Assembly: GCA_038380795.1 (NCBI GenBank)
Contig: CM076259.1
Location: 100,675,739-100,739,738 of the forward strand
Source: Pyrocephalus nanus
Taxonomy: Eukaryota; Chordata; Aves; Passeriformes; Tyrannidae
DNA: 64,000 nucleotides
Direction of reading: 5' to 3'
A program made the position numbers and the translations under genes. The notes below the pieces were generated by a model. The model made no database searches and was not told where the DNA came from. It saw nothing but the letters and a program-made list of their open reading frames with translations. The stretch's first letter is position 1. Each line of letters starts with the position of its first letter. This document shows, one piece after another, positions 35,486 through 47,285 of the stretch.

Positions 35486-37571
35486 AGGACTTCCTTTCTC
35501 TTTACAGTTTTCGAGATACTAAGGCTTGTGAAAAGCAAGAGGCAAAGGGAACTGCCTAATCATAAGTGACAGTCATATAACATAATGGTAGCTCAAATTG
35601 TGCTTTACTGCCCATACATTAGAAAGCAGAACACAGGCACAAATATATAATGCAAACTGGGGCTTATAATTAAAGAAATATGAGTTGGGTTTTTTTTTTA
35701 AATACTTACATTAAATATGTCACCTTAATTCCACTCACTCATACTGAGCTGTTCAGTACCAAAATAAAAGGAGGCCCATAGAAGTCTAAAGTAGTTCTGG
35801 AAAAAGGGTAATGGATAGTGCAGAATCCAGAGCCTACTGCAGCTTTCCAACTGGCATGGATATCATGTTTTTACCCTGCCTCTCTTTTTGTGTTGCTTCA
35901 GTGTACCTGCTGAATATCTGCAGGCTGAATAGGTGTTCAGGCTTGGTATTCTTTGGGGGGAGCAGGTTGGAGACTCCAGGTGAAAGAGAGATTCAGTAAA
36001 AGTGGTCTGGCCATTTTCAGTACTGAAATTAGAAGAGAATAGATTGTTCTACTAAGTTGAAACAGTTTTACAAGTGATTTCTTTCAGCAGTGTCAGCATG
36101 CATCTTCCTGCTTTGGAGCAGGAACTTGGATTTTTTGAAGAGCAGAGAACTCACCCTGGGCATGGAGGCTTACCTTTTTCTTTCTCTGAAAAATCACCCA
36201 CATTTGTGGAGTTGCAACATTTAAACTAGTATAAATTTGCAAATGCTGAAGACTTTTCAACTGTATCCTCTGAAAGCTATCCAGCCCAAGTGTGTTCCTG
36301 CTGCTCAGAGCTGGAATTGTCCTGGGATCACAGGGGCAGTCATCCTCAATTCACCCAACAGCAGAAAAAATAATTTCCTTTTTTTTTTCTCCCCAAAAAG
36401 AGACTTTTGGGAGCAAGAACACATAGCAAGAGAGGCTTGGGAACAGAATAGAAAGGCAAAAAGAGAGTCTGAAGAAAATGAGGTATCATGAGAAGTTTAA
36501 ATCTTTCGACCTGTTTATCTTATTGAAAAGCAAGTTCATGACTCATATGATTTCTCTGATTATTCTCATAAGAGGAAAAAGCTAGGAAATACAGCAGTGT
36601 TTGTTTTTTGAAAGAAAGATTCAATGGTGTACTATAACAACATAGGAGAATCTGGATTCAAATACAAAATAAGGCAGGGAATTTGAGAAAGGAATTGAAA
36701 ATGCTGGAACACGTTCCTAAAGGAAGCAATAACTTTAATGCTTTTGGTATTTTATTCAGGCTTGCTGTCTCCAAAGAGTGTGCTTTGACCACTATAGCAT
36801 CTTGGGCTTACTGTGTTTTTTTCAGGTGACAGTCTATAGCTGGTTTTATATTTTAAATAAGGTTAAGTGAAGAATTGGGGCCTTTTAGTCTTGAATTCTT
36901 TGAACATACCAAGTGGAGAAGTGACAAGAGACAGGATGAAGATATGAGCTGAGTAAGAGGAAAGGAGGAAGAGAAAAAGGAATGGATGATGAAGATGGAT
37001 GACAAAGGAGAGGAACAATATGGGAAAGAAGTAGCTGGATCTTAGCTGTGCAGTTGGATTACTAGATCACAAACCAGAGAAGACCGAGGTAGACTGCATG
37101 TCGTAAGTCATCCCAGAAACCATCATTATTTAAGCTAGTACCCCTTGTTTTAGAAACAGAAATACCCCACAAATGAGCTCCTTTTTTTTGTTGTTGTTTT
37201 TTTTTACATTACCAGCAATCAAGTAGCACTATATCTGTAGGCAGATACTACTGTGGCTAAGTAGTTAAAAGCAAAGGATATAGTTTCTCTGCAAAACAGC
37301 TTAATCACTGTTTATGTGATGTAAAAAAGAAAAGAAACATTATCTGCACAAATGATAAATGAAATGTTACATTTTCAGTCCATTTGCTAAGTTTTTCTTA
37401 TCTAGGGATTCTTGTTATAATGTAGTGAAGCAATGGATACTTAAACAATAGCAAACCTTGACTTCAGTTTTATTGCTTCAATCTTTCCATTAAAAGAAAA
37501 TCAGCAGGACTTTCTCCAGTTTCCTCAAAGTATGACTGCCTTCTCAGGACTCTATTTCTGTGGAGACATGT

Positions 37572-37945
37572 TCATAGAATCCTAGAATTATTTATTTTGG
37601 AAAAGACCTCTAAGACCATTGAGACCAAGCGTTAACCCAGCACTGTCATGCCCACCGCTAAACCATGTCACTAAGTGCTACATCTACATGTCTTCTGAAT
37701 AACTTCAGGAAAGGTGACTCCACCACTTCCCTGGACAGCCTGCTCCAATGCTTGACAACCATTTCAGTGAAGAATTTTTTTCTAATGTCCAATCTAAACC
37801 TCCCCTGGTGCAACTTGAGGCCATTTCCTCTTGTCCTGTCACTTGATATCTGGGAGAAGAGGCTGACCCTCACCTTGCCACAAACTGTTGCCAGGTAGTT
37901 GTAGAGTGCAATAAGGTCCTCTCCAAGCCTCCTCTTCATATTATT
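37572..37945 (-). repeat. CR1 LINE 3' fragment with ORF2 C-terminal coding remnant
   Basis: On the minus strand this reads as the C-terminal end of CR1 ORF2 followed by the CR1 3' UTR. Between 37939 and 37658 an uninterrupted 93-residue frame includes [35 protein letters not shown] and the terminal DVALSDMV, all typical of the CR1 ORF2 end. The tail at 37572-37600 has the expected octamer-type end (complement of TCATAGAATCCTAGAATT). The absence of frame breaks suggests a fairly young 5'-truncated copy. It is not a host gene. Confidence 0.92.
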
Positions 37946-39201
37946 TCTCAGGTTTTAAGACCCTTTTAAAGAAATAGCCGAAGAGATTGAGGTTCTCAGG
38001 ACTTCATTTCTGAACATCCTCTAATTTCTTTACAATTAAGCACATGACATTACATCCTACCAGTAATGATCCTCAGATCTGCCTTTTCTCTAGAATACCA
38101 TTTGCACTGCCAGCAAATTGCAAATAAATAATGAGACAAATGGTAGACAAATCAGGTTGAAACAATAAATTCAGGGATGATACCAGCAGAGGGCAATAAA
38201 TAGACACTGTCCCTGATAGCCAGCTCTCCAGCAGTCTGGAGACTGGCAACTCCATACCTGGTGTCCACTGTTTTTGGAAAACAAGATCAGATTCCTTTAA
38301 TAAAGTACAAAAAGAAAAGTCAAAAGTGACTTTCCTTTACAAAATCTGTCTAGTCATCCCACAGTCCTTTTATAAAAGGTGCTTTTTAAGTTCTCATAAC
38401 CAGCAATGATAAAGTCTAGTAAATAATAGTAAATAGAAATAGATGAACCATAGCCTACCTCGGTGAAGACATTCACACAGCTGATATGTGCATGTGTAAT
38501 AAACTAAGTGCTTCATCTACAGCTCGAAAAAAAGCTACATGTTAATTTGATTCAGAGCACCTCCTTTGCCCTTTAATGATAGGAAATACAGTATTAGAAA
38601 TTACATCACAAAATAAAATAGATGCTGAAAAAAACTTTGTAATTGCCATCCATGGAGATAAAGAGCTCTTCGTGGGCTTCAGTATGTTTTCTTTAAAATA
38701 TTAACTTCTAGGTTGAAATGTCTCTTTTGTGTACACAGCATATGCTGGGTTTACTCTTTTACTTCAGTATGATTGTGTCAAGAGACCATTAACCAGTCTT
38801 TAACTTCCAGCTTGCACATTTTATTGTTTGTTGAGGAGACATTTGCTGAAATAGGAAAAAATTGCATTTCTATTCTAATGAGGCAGAAAAGTTCCCTCAG
38901 AATCTTATTAGATAATTAAGTGCCTTAGGTCTACTCAGCATCATCAAACTTTTCAGCATTTAAATTGTTTACAGGTAGTTAAGACCAAGTGTTTCACCCA
39001 CCATTAACAGGGATGCTCTGTTTTGTGTGTCTTGAGGATATTTTAAGGCAGATTCGTAAATCTAGGAAGCTTTGCAAATATTCTGGGCCGTGTAACCCCT
39101 GTGGCTAATTCCAACTTGCATGATGCAAATAAGACCCAAGGCTGATATTTAAAGATGTCAGGCAATAGAAAAATATTTCTGTTCTAAATGTATCCCATGA
39201 A

Positions 39202-39475
39202 AATCATAAAATCACAGAATACCAGCTTGGGAGGGGCTCGAGGATCATCTAGTCCAACCTTTCTTGGCAAAAGTACAGTCTAGACAAGATGGCCCAGCAC
39301 CCTATCCAGGCGAATCTTAAAAGTGTCCAATGTTGGGGAATCCATCACTTCCCTGGGGAGATTATTTCAATGGCTGTTTGTTCTCATTGTGAAAATTTTT
39401 CATCTTGTGTCTAATTGAAATCTCCCCAGGAGTAACTTGTACCCATTATGCCTCATCTTTTTTTGTCTTGTCATC
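39202..39475 (-). repeat. CR1 LINE 3' fragment (older copy)
   Basis: The plus strand starts with ATCATAAAATCACAGAATAC and continues through GATCATCTAGTCCAACC and CACTTCCCTGGGGAG, the reverse complement of a CR1 3' end. It is more diverged than the copy at 37.6 kb and has no open coding frame. The two copies lie in the same orientation only 1.3 kb apart but differ in sequence, so they are separate insertions and not a duplication. Confidence 0.88.
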
Positions 39476-40129
39476 CTAAAATTGGTGTTTTAACAATGCA
39501 TTTTATTTCAATCACTCATATTCTGACAGTAGTTCTGGCAGCTGTGTCTGAACAGGTGGTGATGTAGAATTCCACATGGGAATCAGTTTCTTTGGAAAAT
39601 TAAAGGTGTGTGCATGTTGCTTAGAAAAAAATAACCTGCAGTTCTCTTCATTAGTGCTAGCAGTGGGATGGATTCACGTCTTGCCAAGGTTATTACTAAG
39701 GAGTGTAGCAGTGGCACTGTATTCAGTTGTATCCTTAGTCTGTCTAATCCAGTGTTTCAGAGCTAGAAATAGCCAACTAATTCTCTGTGTGCTCTAAAAA
39801 TACAGAGACAGGGTATGATAGACTTACCCATAACAAATGCAGTTACTTAGAGTTAAGAAGGGAAGACATTTTCTCTGGAACAACTAAGTGTGTGTATATC
39901 CCAATGGGTTACAAAAAGTGAGGGAATCAGGGAAGGGATGTCCGAACAGCTTATTAGTATTCGTCTCTCTCTTTCTGAGGATGAAGGAAGTATTAGCTCT
40001 CCCTCTCCAAAGGATCATGCACAGTACTGCCTGCCCATACACATGCAGGGAATGAGGTCTCTCAAGGAAGAAAAATTTCACCCTCTGCTTTAAAGATAAA
40101 AAGAAGCCACATCATTTGCAAAATAATCC

Positions 40130-40293
40130 CAAAACCAAAACCAACAAAACCCCACAAACAAACAAACAAACAACAAACACAAACACACACAAAAAGCAAA
40201 CAAAATAAAAAAACAAAACCAAAACAAACCAAAACAAAACCAAACAAAAAAAAAAAACACAACCACCACCCTCCAAAAACCAACCAAACAAAA
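40130..40293. repeat. AAAC/CA-rich low-complexity tract
   Basis: About 165 bp built almost wholly from A and C on the plus strand, with AAAC and AAACC units, a short CA run and a 12-base A run. G is almost absent from the plus strand. The minus strand gives long hydrophobic frames rich in F, V, C and L, which are artefacts of composition. Confidence 0.9.
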
Positions 40294-43200
40294 ACGGCAT
40301 TCAATAATTGGTTGGAATTATCTGCAAGTTCTAGTCAAATTGACAAAATCATTTACAGTACTGGAAAAGTGAAAAGTAAAAGGATCAAGAGCATTTCTGA
40401 AGACTTAAACAAAATACTGATTTTTTATCTCAAAGAGGAATTTTGTTTTAGACTTCATATAAATGCAACTTCAAAATGGCTAAAGCTCCTTGGCAGCTAA
40501 AATTATTTTTTTTTATTTCTTCTTGGACCTGCAGATCCTCTGACTGTAGGCAAGGCAGTGCCTTTTGGCAGCTCCTTTCTTTGTTCTTGCAGTCCAAAGA
40601 CTTCCTATATTTTGGCATTTGACAGCTCTCTTCATGCTTTGTCCCAGAGAGAAACAGAGCTTTGTTTTACTGAACAGGTGATAGGAGAAGTAGAAAAGCA
40701 AGAACATCTGTGAAGCAACTCCAGGTCTTTCTTTGAGTGCAGAATTCAGGATTTTTAGAGTTCAGGACGTGGAGGAATTGCCTTTTCCTTCAGCAGCAAA
40801 AGTCTAGAGAAGTCAGCAGTAGGACAACTCTGCCTGTGGGAGATTGATTCAGTCCAGAGGAAACCAACATGTAAGGAACACGAGGCAGTATTAGGAAGGT
40901 CTGATCATCTCAGGGGTTATGTGACCCTCTCTGGCAGGTAAATATGAAGTATAGAGGAACCTGTAACGGCAGCACTAATCGCAGAAGAATGCTACAGATA
41001 ATAGCAATTATTTCCAGAAAAGCATTATAATAAATATTCATGTTTTATAATGTGTGACTATTAGGATTTAGCACTGTTAAATGTTTACAGCAGAATATTG
41101 TTCTAAATTGGAAATGTAAGCATCTTCCTGATGCCCTAGCCATCATCAGCCAGCCTAATACTGTTTTTCAAGGCTGCAGAGTGCTGTGGAGTCATTTTAG
41201 CATGCTCTTAGCTGATATAGTGCTTCTCAGGGGTGCCTTGCTACAGGCAAGAGCTGCAGCAGGGCTGACACCAAGGAGATGTGATGGCACAGCCTGAGGC
41301 AGCCCTGCAGCTGGATAGTGCTGGCAGCTCCCAAGGCAGTCTGGAATTGACTTTCATGGGAAGCACATACATGTGTTTTTTAAACCTTAATCAGGATCAA
41401 ATCTGGTCTGTTTATACTGTCAGTCATATCATTCCATGAGCCTACTCCTTTGGAAGTAATCACTTTGCTGAGAATAAGAGTGATACATTCAGCTCATTAG
41501 TGGTCCCAAAGCTCTTTCTGTCCTAGGTTTTACAAGTGATTGCTGTGCTAACAAAGGTTCAGATCAGCTGCCCATTTATGTTACGTATTCATAGTTAACT
41601 TCAAGTATAAAATTTTCAGTGACAAATTAGTGAAAGCCTGGCATTACACACTTCTGAAATGCTCAAGAAAGGCTGTTTCTTGCTCTAACAACTAGCCTTT
41701 AACAATCTCATGGTAGAATGTTACTGTATGCTTTTATAGCTCCTCTTTTTTTTGTCATTTATCTTTTTATTTCAATATGAATGTGTTCAACTTCTCCTTT
41801 CAGTCCTGGCAGCTCATTATATCCTACCTGTCTGAGAGCTCTTAAACTTTTGTTCTCATGTGGCTTCTTAGAAATTTTGTTCGCACCCTTAACCCTTTGT
41901 TGTATAAGATACAAATGGATACCTGTTCTTTCTGAAGAAAGCACATTTTCCACTTCTCTGATTTTCATTTTTTTAATTTAAACTCTTTTATATCTGCTCT
42001 GTTTTTCCAACCCTCTATGGAGCCAGGGGCAGCAAGACCGTGTGTGGAGTTGTACAGACACCCCTGCTCAGGCCGAAGAGGTGGCAATGGTTTCATCTCC
42101 CAGCTGGAGGTTGTCTCTTCTGGGGCCATGCTTTTGACCCTATGGTTGCTCTGAGTAATTAAGCTCAACTAGAAACAGTTGCAGCTTCTCAGTTCCCAAT
42201 GCTATGGGAATTCCTGTGTTCCTACAGGCACTATGACATGTGATGTTATAAAAACGTAAGCCTTTGAATTTCATCACTTCAGACAATTCTGATGATACTG
42301 TAACAGTGACCTACACTTTCCATTATTTAGCACTGCACAATCTTTTTTGTCGCTTGCAAACTCCACCAGCAAATTATCATTGATAGGTATTTTGATTTTT
42401 TTTTCCCGTTATGTGACTCATCAGCCTTTATGAAAGACATGTCATAGTACTGTATTTCAAATATTTCTGTCTTTAATAGTTAAAATCAAGGCAAGAAGAA
42501 TTTGCCATGCTTCCAGACAAAAGAAGCCACTCACAAGGCCTGAATAGTTTCTGACTCAGAGAGATGAGGAAGGACAGGAGAAGGAGAAAAGGGAGAGAGG
42601 AAGGAAGGGAAAGGATTCCAGTAGTGGCAAAATTCCCCCTTATCCTAAAGAGATTTGAGCCCCAATTCTGCTATTATCTATGCCATTTTCCACACTAAGG
42701 CAGTGTGATGGCCTTCACCAGAATGGCTGTTTTGTGGAAAATAAGAGAACAACCAGGCTTTCACGAGGTAGGAGGAAAGCCACCTGACTATATTATGCTG
42801 AATGGAATTGATTACTTGCCTCTGAAGTGGAGAGAAACAATTAGCATTAGAAAGCATCTCATCCTAAACTGAAAGAGGCCAAGTGAATGACTATAAGGTA
42901 TGCTAACACAGAACAGGTGTCAAAAGACCTGTGGGACCTAAGTTAGGTGAGTTGGATCCCATCTGCAGTGTTCAGTATGCTTCTATACATTGATTTGTGA
43001 CAAACAGTACCTCACCTTGCAGGTGGTGAGGAAGCTGTCGTTATCTCTATCATGTCACTAAGACGGAGGCGCCCTGTTTAACCCAAAGCAGATAGACTGA
43101 ACTTCCTTTATTTCCCGTGTGTGCTGTGGCTGCTGGGACTCTGGGCTCAGTGAGGGGCTGCAGCCGAGTGTGTGGCTGAGGACAAGCGCACGGGCCAGGT

Positions 43201-43413
43201 GTGGCCAGGAGAGGGCCACCCAGCCCTGGCAGTGCCACCGCACTCTGCTCTTCTGCCAAACAAGCAGGCGCTGCAAAAATGCTTAATTGCAAAGTCTTTG
43301 GAGTTCGTAGGCATCTGTCCCCAGGGAAACAGTTGCACATCGTCTTGTAGGAGAGAGGGATGGAAGAGAGGCGTTCCTTCACATCTGCCGGAGATGTTAA
43401 TTTTAGGAGAAAG

Positions 43414-43418
<5 letters not shown>

Positions 43419-43456
<38 letters not shown>
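43419..43456 (+). repeat. 38-base poly(A) run
   Basis: An uninterrupted run of 38 A bases. Avian CR1 elements do not end in poly(A), so it is not a CR1 tail. It follows a GC-richer, unrecognised stretch (43070-43400). It may be a simple homopolymer or the tail of a retrocopy. I could not identify a parent transcript or flanking duplications. Confidence 0.85.
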
Positions 43457-43459
<3 letters not shown>

Positions 43460-45525
43460 ACAGAGATGAAAAATGCTACAAAAAAGGGCAGGGAATCCTT
43501 GCCTTTCATCCGGCAGCCTCTGTCTGATAAATGTCCCACAAGCCACAGGGTCACTCATCTGTGCCAACTGTAGATCTCCCTCAGCTCAAGTGGAATCACT
43601 CAGTACCCCTTGGTCCACTAGGAGCAGGTAGCCCTGCCACAGGTAGTCCCTTTGCAAACCTGTCTTTCTCTTTTAGGAATAAGGCAGGTTAGCAAAGGGA
43701 CCACCTATTCCCAAACTCTGAACATGCCCTAAAGGAGAGGAAAATCCTTTAAAAGAACAGAGTAGGAGCTAAATCACTACCTGCGTCAAGGCTGACTACA
43801 TGGAGCACTTAGTGGAGGTGAATGCCTGGCACAAGTGTTGACAAGAGGTTTCCACACTTGGTGGAAAGTGGATGTGTCCAGCCCTGTCCCTTCCCCTGCC
43901 TGGGGCAAGCACAAGCAGACTGTAGTGCTGCAGCCCCTCCTAAGGAGTGTGTGCAGCCCACATGGACACGCTGCTCCTCCTCCTGCAGGACAAGTATGGA
44001 TCTAGTCTTTCCTTCTGAGCTGGCTTGAGTTTATAAGGTATGTGTAGTACATTGTATGTGCTCTAACAATTAGAGTGTCTCGGGCTTCCTTGCTTCTCTT
44101 TATGCTCACAGGTACACATAGTCCTCTCTCAACCCCTGCTCATATTACTGAGTTTGGGAGTTGCTACTGTTTTATCCAACAGTCACATTAATAAATATAT
44201 TTGCTCTCTGCAGAAAGTAGGTTGGGACCAGAACTGTCAGATCATAGCAAGCAAAGCAAAAAGGAAATTTTAGCAGTCACAGACTCCAGCTTTAGGAACC
44301 TCGTCTGTGCAGTCTGATTAAAAGGGTGATCAAGCAATATTTATCCAGATCCAAGAGAGGCAGTGAAAGTGTACCTTGCTCTGTTTTCTCATGTGTCAAG
44401 GTTCTCCCACTGCTGAGCTACATTTTCAGCTATTGGGCAAGGGTTAATCAGAGGCAAGGGCAGCCTGGTCTGGAACTCCTTCCCTGCTATCGTTTCCGAG
44501 TGCAGGCCATTTCCCACACCAGTGATGCCAGGTCAGTGCTGAGGCAGAGCAAGACACAGAGCAGAACTTAACTACTGATTATAATAAACATGTGGCTCAA
44601 CCAAGATTTTCCTTGGGCAAGCCTATCATAAAGAGGTGTCTGGTGAAAAAGCCCCACTACTGCCAAGCCTTGCATGTGGCATAGTTAGTCATGGTGGGCT
44701 TGCGCAAGTCAAGTTGTAGTCCTGAGTGCGTGAAAAGCTACTCAGAGAGCCTACCCATCCAGGGGCCAAACTCTACACCTTGAACCCTTGCAGCTCAGTG
44801 TCCAAATGAGACTACTTGAATGTTTGAGGAGACACTGCCAGTTCTGCTGCTGGTGATGGTTGCTGTTACCACTGTGTCCTTCTCAGTATGGTACTGTACA
44901 AAGTTGTTTGCATTCTGAGGAGAGTCTGGCACTGAGATGGAGACACCCCCGTCAGTTCAAGCAGGAGTGAGATAAGTGGGGAGCAATTCTTTGAGTGTCT
45001 GCCGTTTCTTCCACAGAAAGAAAGCTCCATTTGCTTCTTCCTTCTCGTTTAACTTATGAGTCATTTGCTGCATTTAACTTATGAGCCAGATGTAAACAAT
45101 ACTCCTTCTAACATTTTTTGCTCGTACTTGCTTTATCTTTGAGGTTCTCATGTGCTAACCCTGTTGTTTAGTGAAGTTTCTAATTTATGAAGTTTGAGCT
45201 TGTATGAGATCTGCTTCTTTAAACAGTCAAATGAAATCTGGAATAACCATCTTTACTGCTAAAATCCAAGATAACTTTATGAACCAGAGGAGCTTCTCCA
45301 TACTTACACCCAGTGTGGTAGAAATAAGATAAATGATAGCCATGATGACATCATCTTCAGAAATCACTCCAAAAAGTGATTCTTTGACATATTCTTTATC
45401 CTCAGCCTGCCTAATTTCCATGTTTATTAATTAGCTAGAGATGCTATATATCACCTGGCAATAAACTTGGTGTCCTGTCTTGTTTTGGTTTAATTTCACT
45501 TGCACTTACCTCATGATAGCATATC

Positions 45526-45561
45526 TTACACATATATCAAATATTACACATATATCAAATA
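45526..45561. repeat. 18-bp tandem duplication, two perfect copies
   Basis: TTACACATATATCAAATA occurs at 45526-45543 and again at 45544-45561 in AT-rich DNA. Confidence 0.85.
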
Positions 45562-46734
45562 TTTTAAAATTAAACTTGTCCCATTAAATGTCGTACTCAT
45601 TTTAAGAATTAAGCAACTTGCCTTTACACTTAGTCAAAAAACACATTCCAGCTCTAAGAAATTAACTTCACAAAACTTATTAGAAATCCCCTAATTAGAA
45701 AAAAACCCAAACACTGTCCACGTTGTGTAAATGTCTCTTCCCATTTCTTCCCCAACAAGACTTTAATTCATTAGTCCTTTCACTGCCAAAATTCCTTTCA
45801 CACTAATAAAATAAAATAGTCTGAATAGCATAGTCCGAATACTACCTACAGAGGCAAAAACTTCATCTATAGGTAACTACTGCACTACAGTGGAGAATGC
45901 AGCAGTTTACCTTCCCAGGGGCATGGTCTTCATTTACTGCATTATTCTTGGGCCTAATTTTTTTAATCCATATTTTCAGTAATTTCCAAATTTTAGTTCC
46001 CGTTTCCGAGACACTGGTCTTACTGTCATTCGTGAGCTGTTCATGACTTTACCAAGGCAGTTCCCAGAGCCCAGCACAAGGAGTCTGGGTTAGAGACACT
46101 GTTTTTATCAACAAGTTAAACTTCCAGAGGCTATTACCAGGCACTGGATTAGCCTTCTTTTCAGAGTGTCTTTCAAAACCATTCTCTCTACTAAGACGTG
46201 TTGCTGTAGGTTAACACAGTGGAAAGGAAAAGGGAGTACAACAACTTGCCAAATAAGGTCTACTTCTCCAGCAAAGCTTCAAAAGATCCTGATGTCCACC
46301 AGGAAACACTACAGACCTCATTTGCCCATTAAATATTTTGAAACCATTCTGACAAAGGCTATATAGACACAATCTTCCACACTGTAATTAGACTGGAACC
46401 ATGGTCAGTGGTTATATCAAAGGTGAGCTGCATCACTGATCTAAAGGTGCTACTTTACTTTAAAATTATATATGCACTTCTGTACATCCAATAAGCACCA
46501 TCTGCAGTCAGGAAAGCCACTGGAATGAGAATGTCATAACTGAAACCAGAAAAAAAAAAGGCAGCCAATGTAACTCTTCAATTTTTTTTTTAATATGTTA
46601 AAATCCAAAATTTTCTGAGACTAAGGAAAATATGCAGCTTGCCAATATGATTTTGGAGATTGAAATATAATAACTGTGACTCAGAAAATTATTATTTAGA
46701 GTATGAAGAAGAGGAGGTAGGAGATGTGCAGCTG

Positions 46735-47285
46735 TAGGAACACTTTCTGTTGCCTGCCCCTTTTTCCAGAGGTGATAAATTCTCTTTTTCTTCCTGAGTT
46801 CCCATCAAGGCTCTCTCTTCAGCCAGGCCAGTTTTCTTCCCTGCCAGCTCATCATTTGGCACATGGGGATGGCCTGATACTGCATCTTTAAAATTTCCTT
46901 CTTAAAGCAGGTCCATCCTTCCTGGACACCTTTGTTCTTCAGGACCGTTTTCCATGGAAGTCTGTCAAACAACCTCCTAAACAGGCCAAAGTCTGCCTGC
47001 AAAATTCCAAGGTGGTAGCTCTGCTGACCCTGCTCCTTGCTTCTCTGAGAATTGAAAACTCTCTTGTTTCATGGCTGCTGTGCCCAAGACATCCTCTGAC
47101 CACCACATCTCCTACCAGTCCTCTGTTCACAAACAGCAGGTCAGCCACCTCCCTTAGCTGACTCCCTCACCAGCTGTGTCAGGAAGTTATCTTCCACACA
47201 GTCCAGGGACCTCCTGGACTGTGTTCTCTCTGCTGTGTTGTATTTCCAGCTGACATCTGCTAAGTTGAAGTCCCCAAAGATGTCA
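46735..47285 (-). pseudogene. CR1 LINE ORF2 fragment: end of APE endonuclease domain and following linker, frameshifted
   Basis: The minus strand encodes CR1 ORF2 endonuclease motifs: GDFN-equivalent coding near 47270 (degenerate), then DLLFVNRGLVGDVV, LGHSSHETREFSILREA and SRATTLEF. In another frame come QADFGLF, KGVQEGWTCFKKE, PMCQMMS and AWLKREP, and then an ELRKKK.IYHLWKKG-like stretch to about 46740. The two frames are offset, so there is a frameshift near 46990-47005. The catalytic SDH of the APE-type nuclease reads SSH here, so the Asp is lost. A decayed internal piece of CR1 (not the 3' end) is unusual, since most avian CR1 copies retain only the 3' few hundred bases. The recognition rests on remembered CR1 consensus protein. 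Confidence 0.85.

Larger units (their letters stand above)
21969..37571. other. Long non-coding interval; no gene seen
   Basis: About 15.6 kb with no interspersed repeat I can name. GC-richer patches lie near 24.8-25.2, 26.8-27.6 and 34.1-34.5 kb; their overlapping short frames on both strands carry no family motif. A short run of CTG units occurs near 25017-25030. AT-rich stretches occupy 29.6-30.6 kb. Confidence 0.55.
39476..46734. other. Non-coding interval with low-complexity tracts; no gene seen
   Basis: Holds the AAAC-rich tract at 40.1 kb, a purine-rich stretch at 42560-42620, a GC-richer unrecognised patch at 43.05-43.4 kb ending in the poly(A) run, and the 18-bp tandem pair at 45.5 kb. 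No exon is supported. Confidence 0.55.

Noticed and set aside
37658..37939. 93-codon minus-strand frame as a host gene
   Set aside because: It is the C-terminal end of CR1 ORF2 followed by the CR1 3' UTR.
40062..40304. Three overlapping minus-strand frames encoding very hydrophobic F/V/C/L-rich peptides that look like membrane proteins
   Set aside because: They are direct translations of the AAAC/CA-rich low-complexity tract and occur in all three minus frames.
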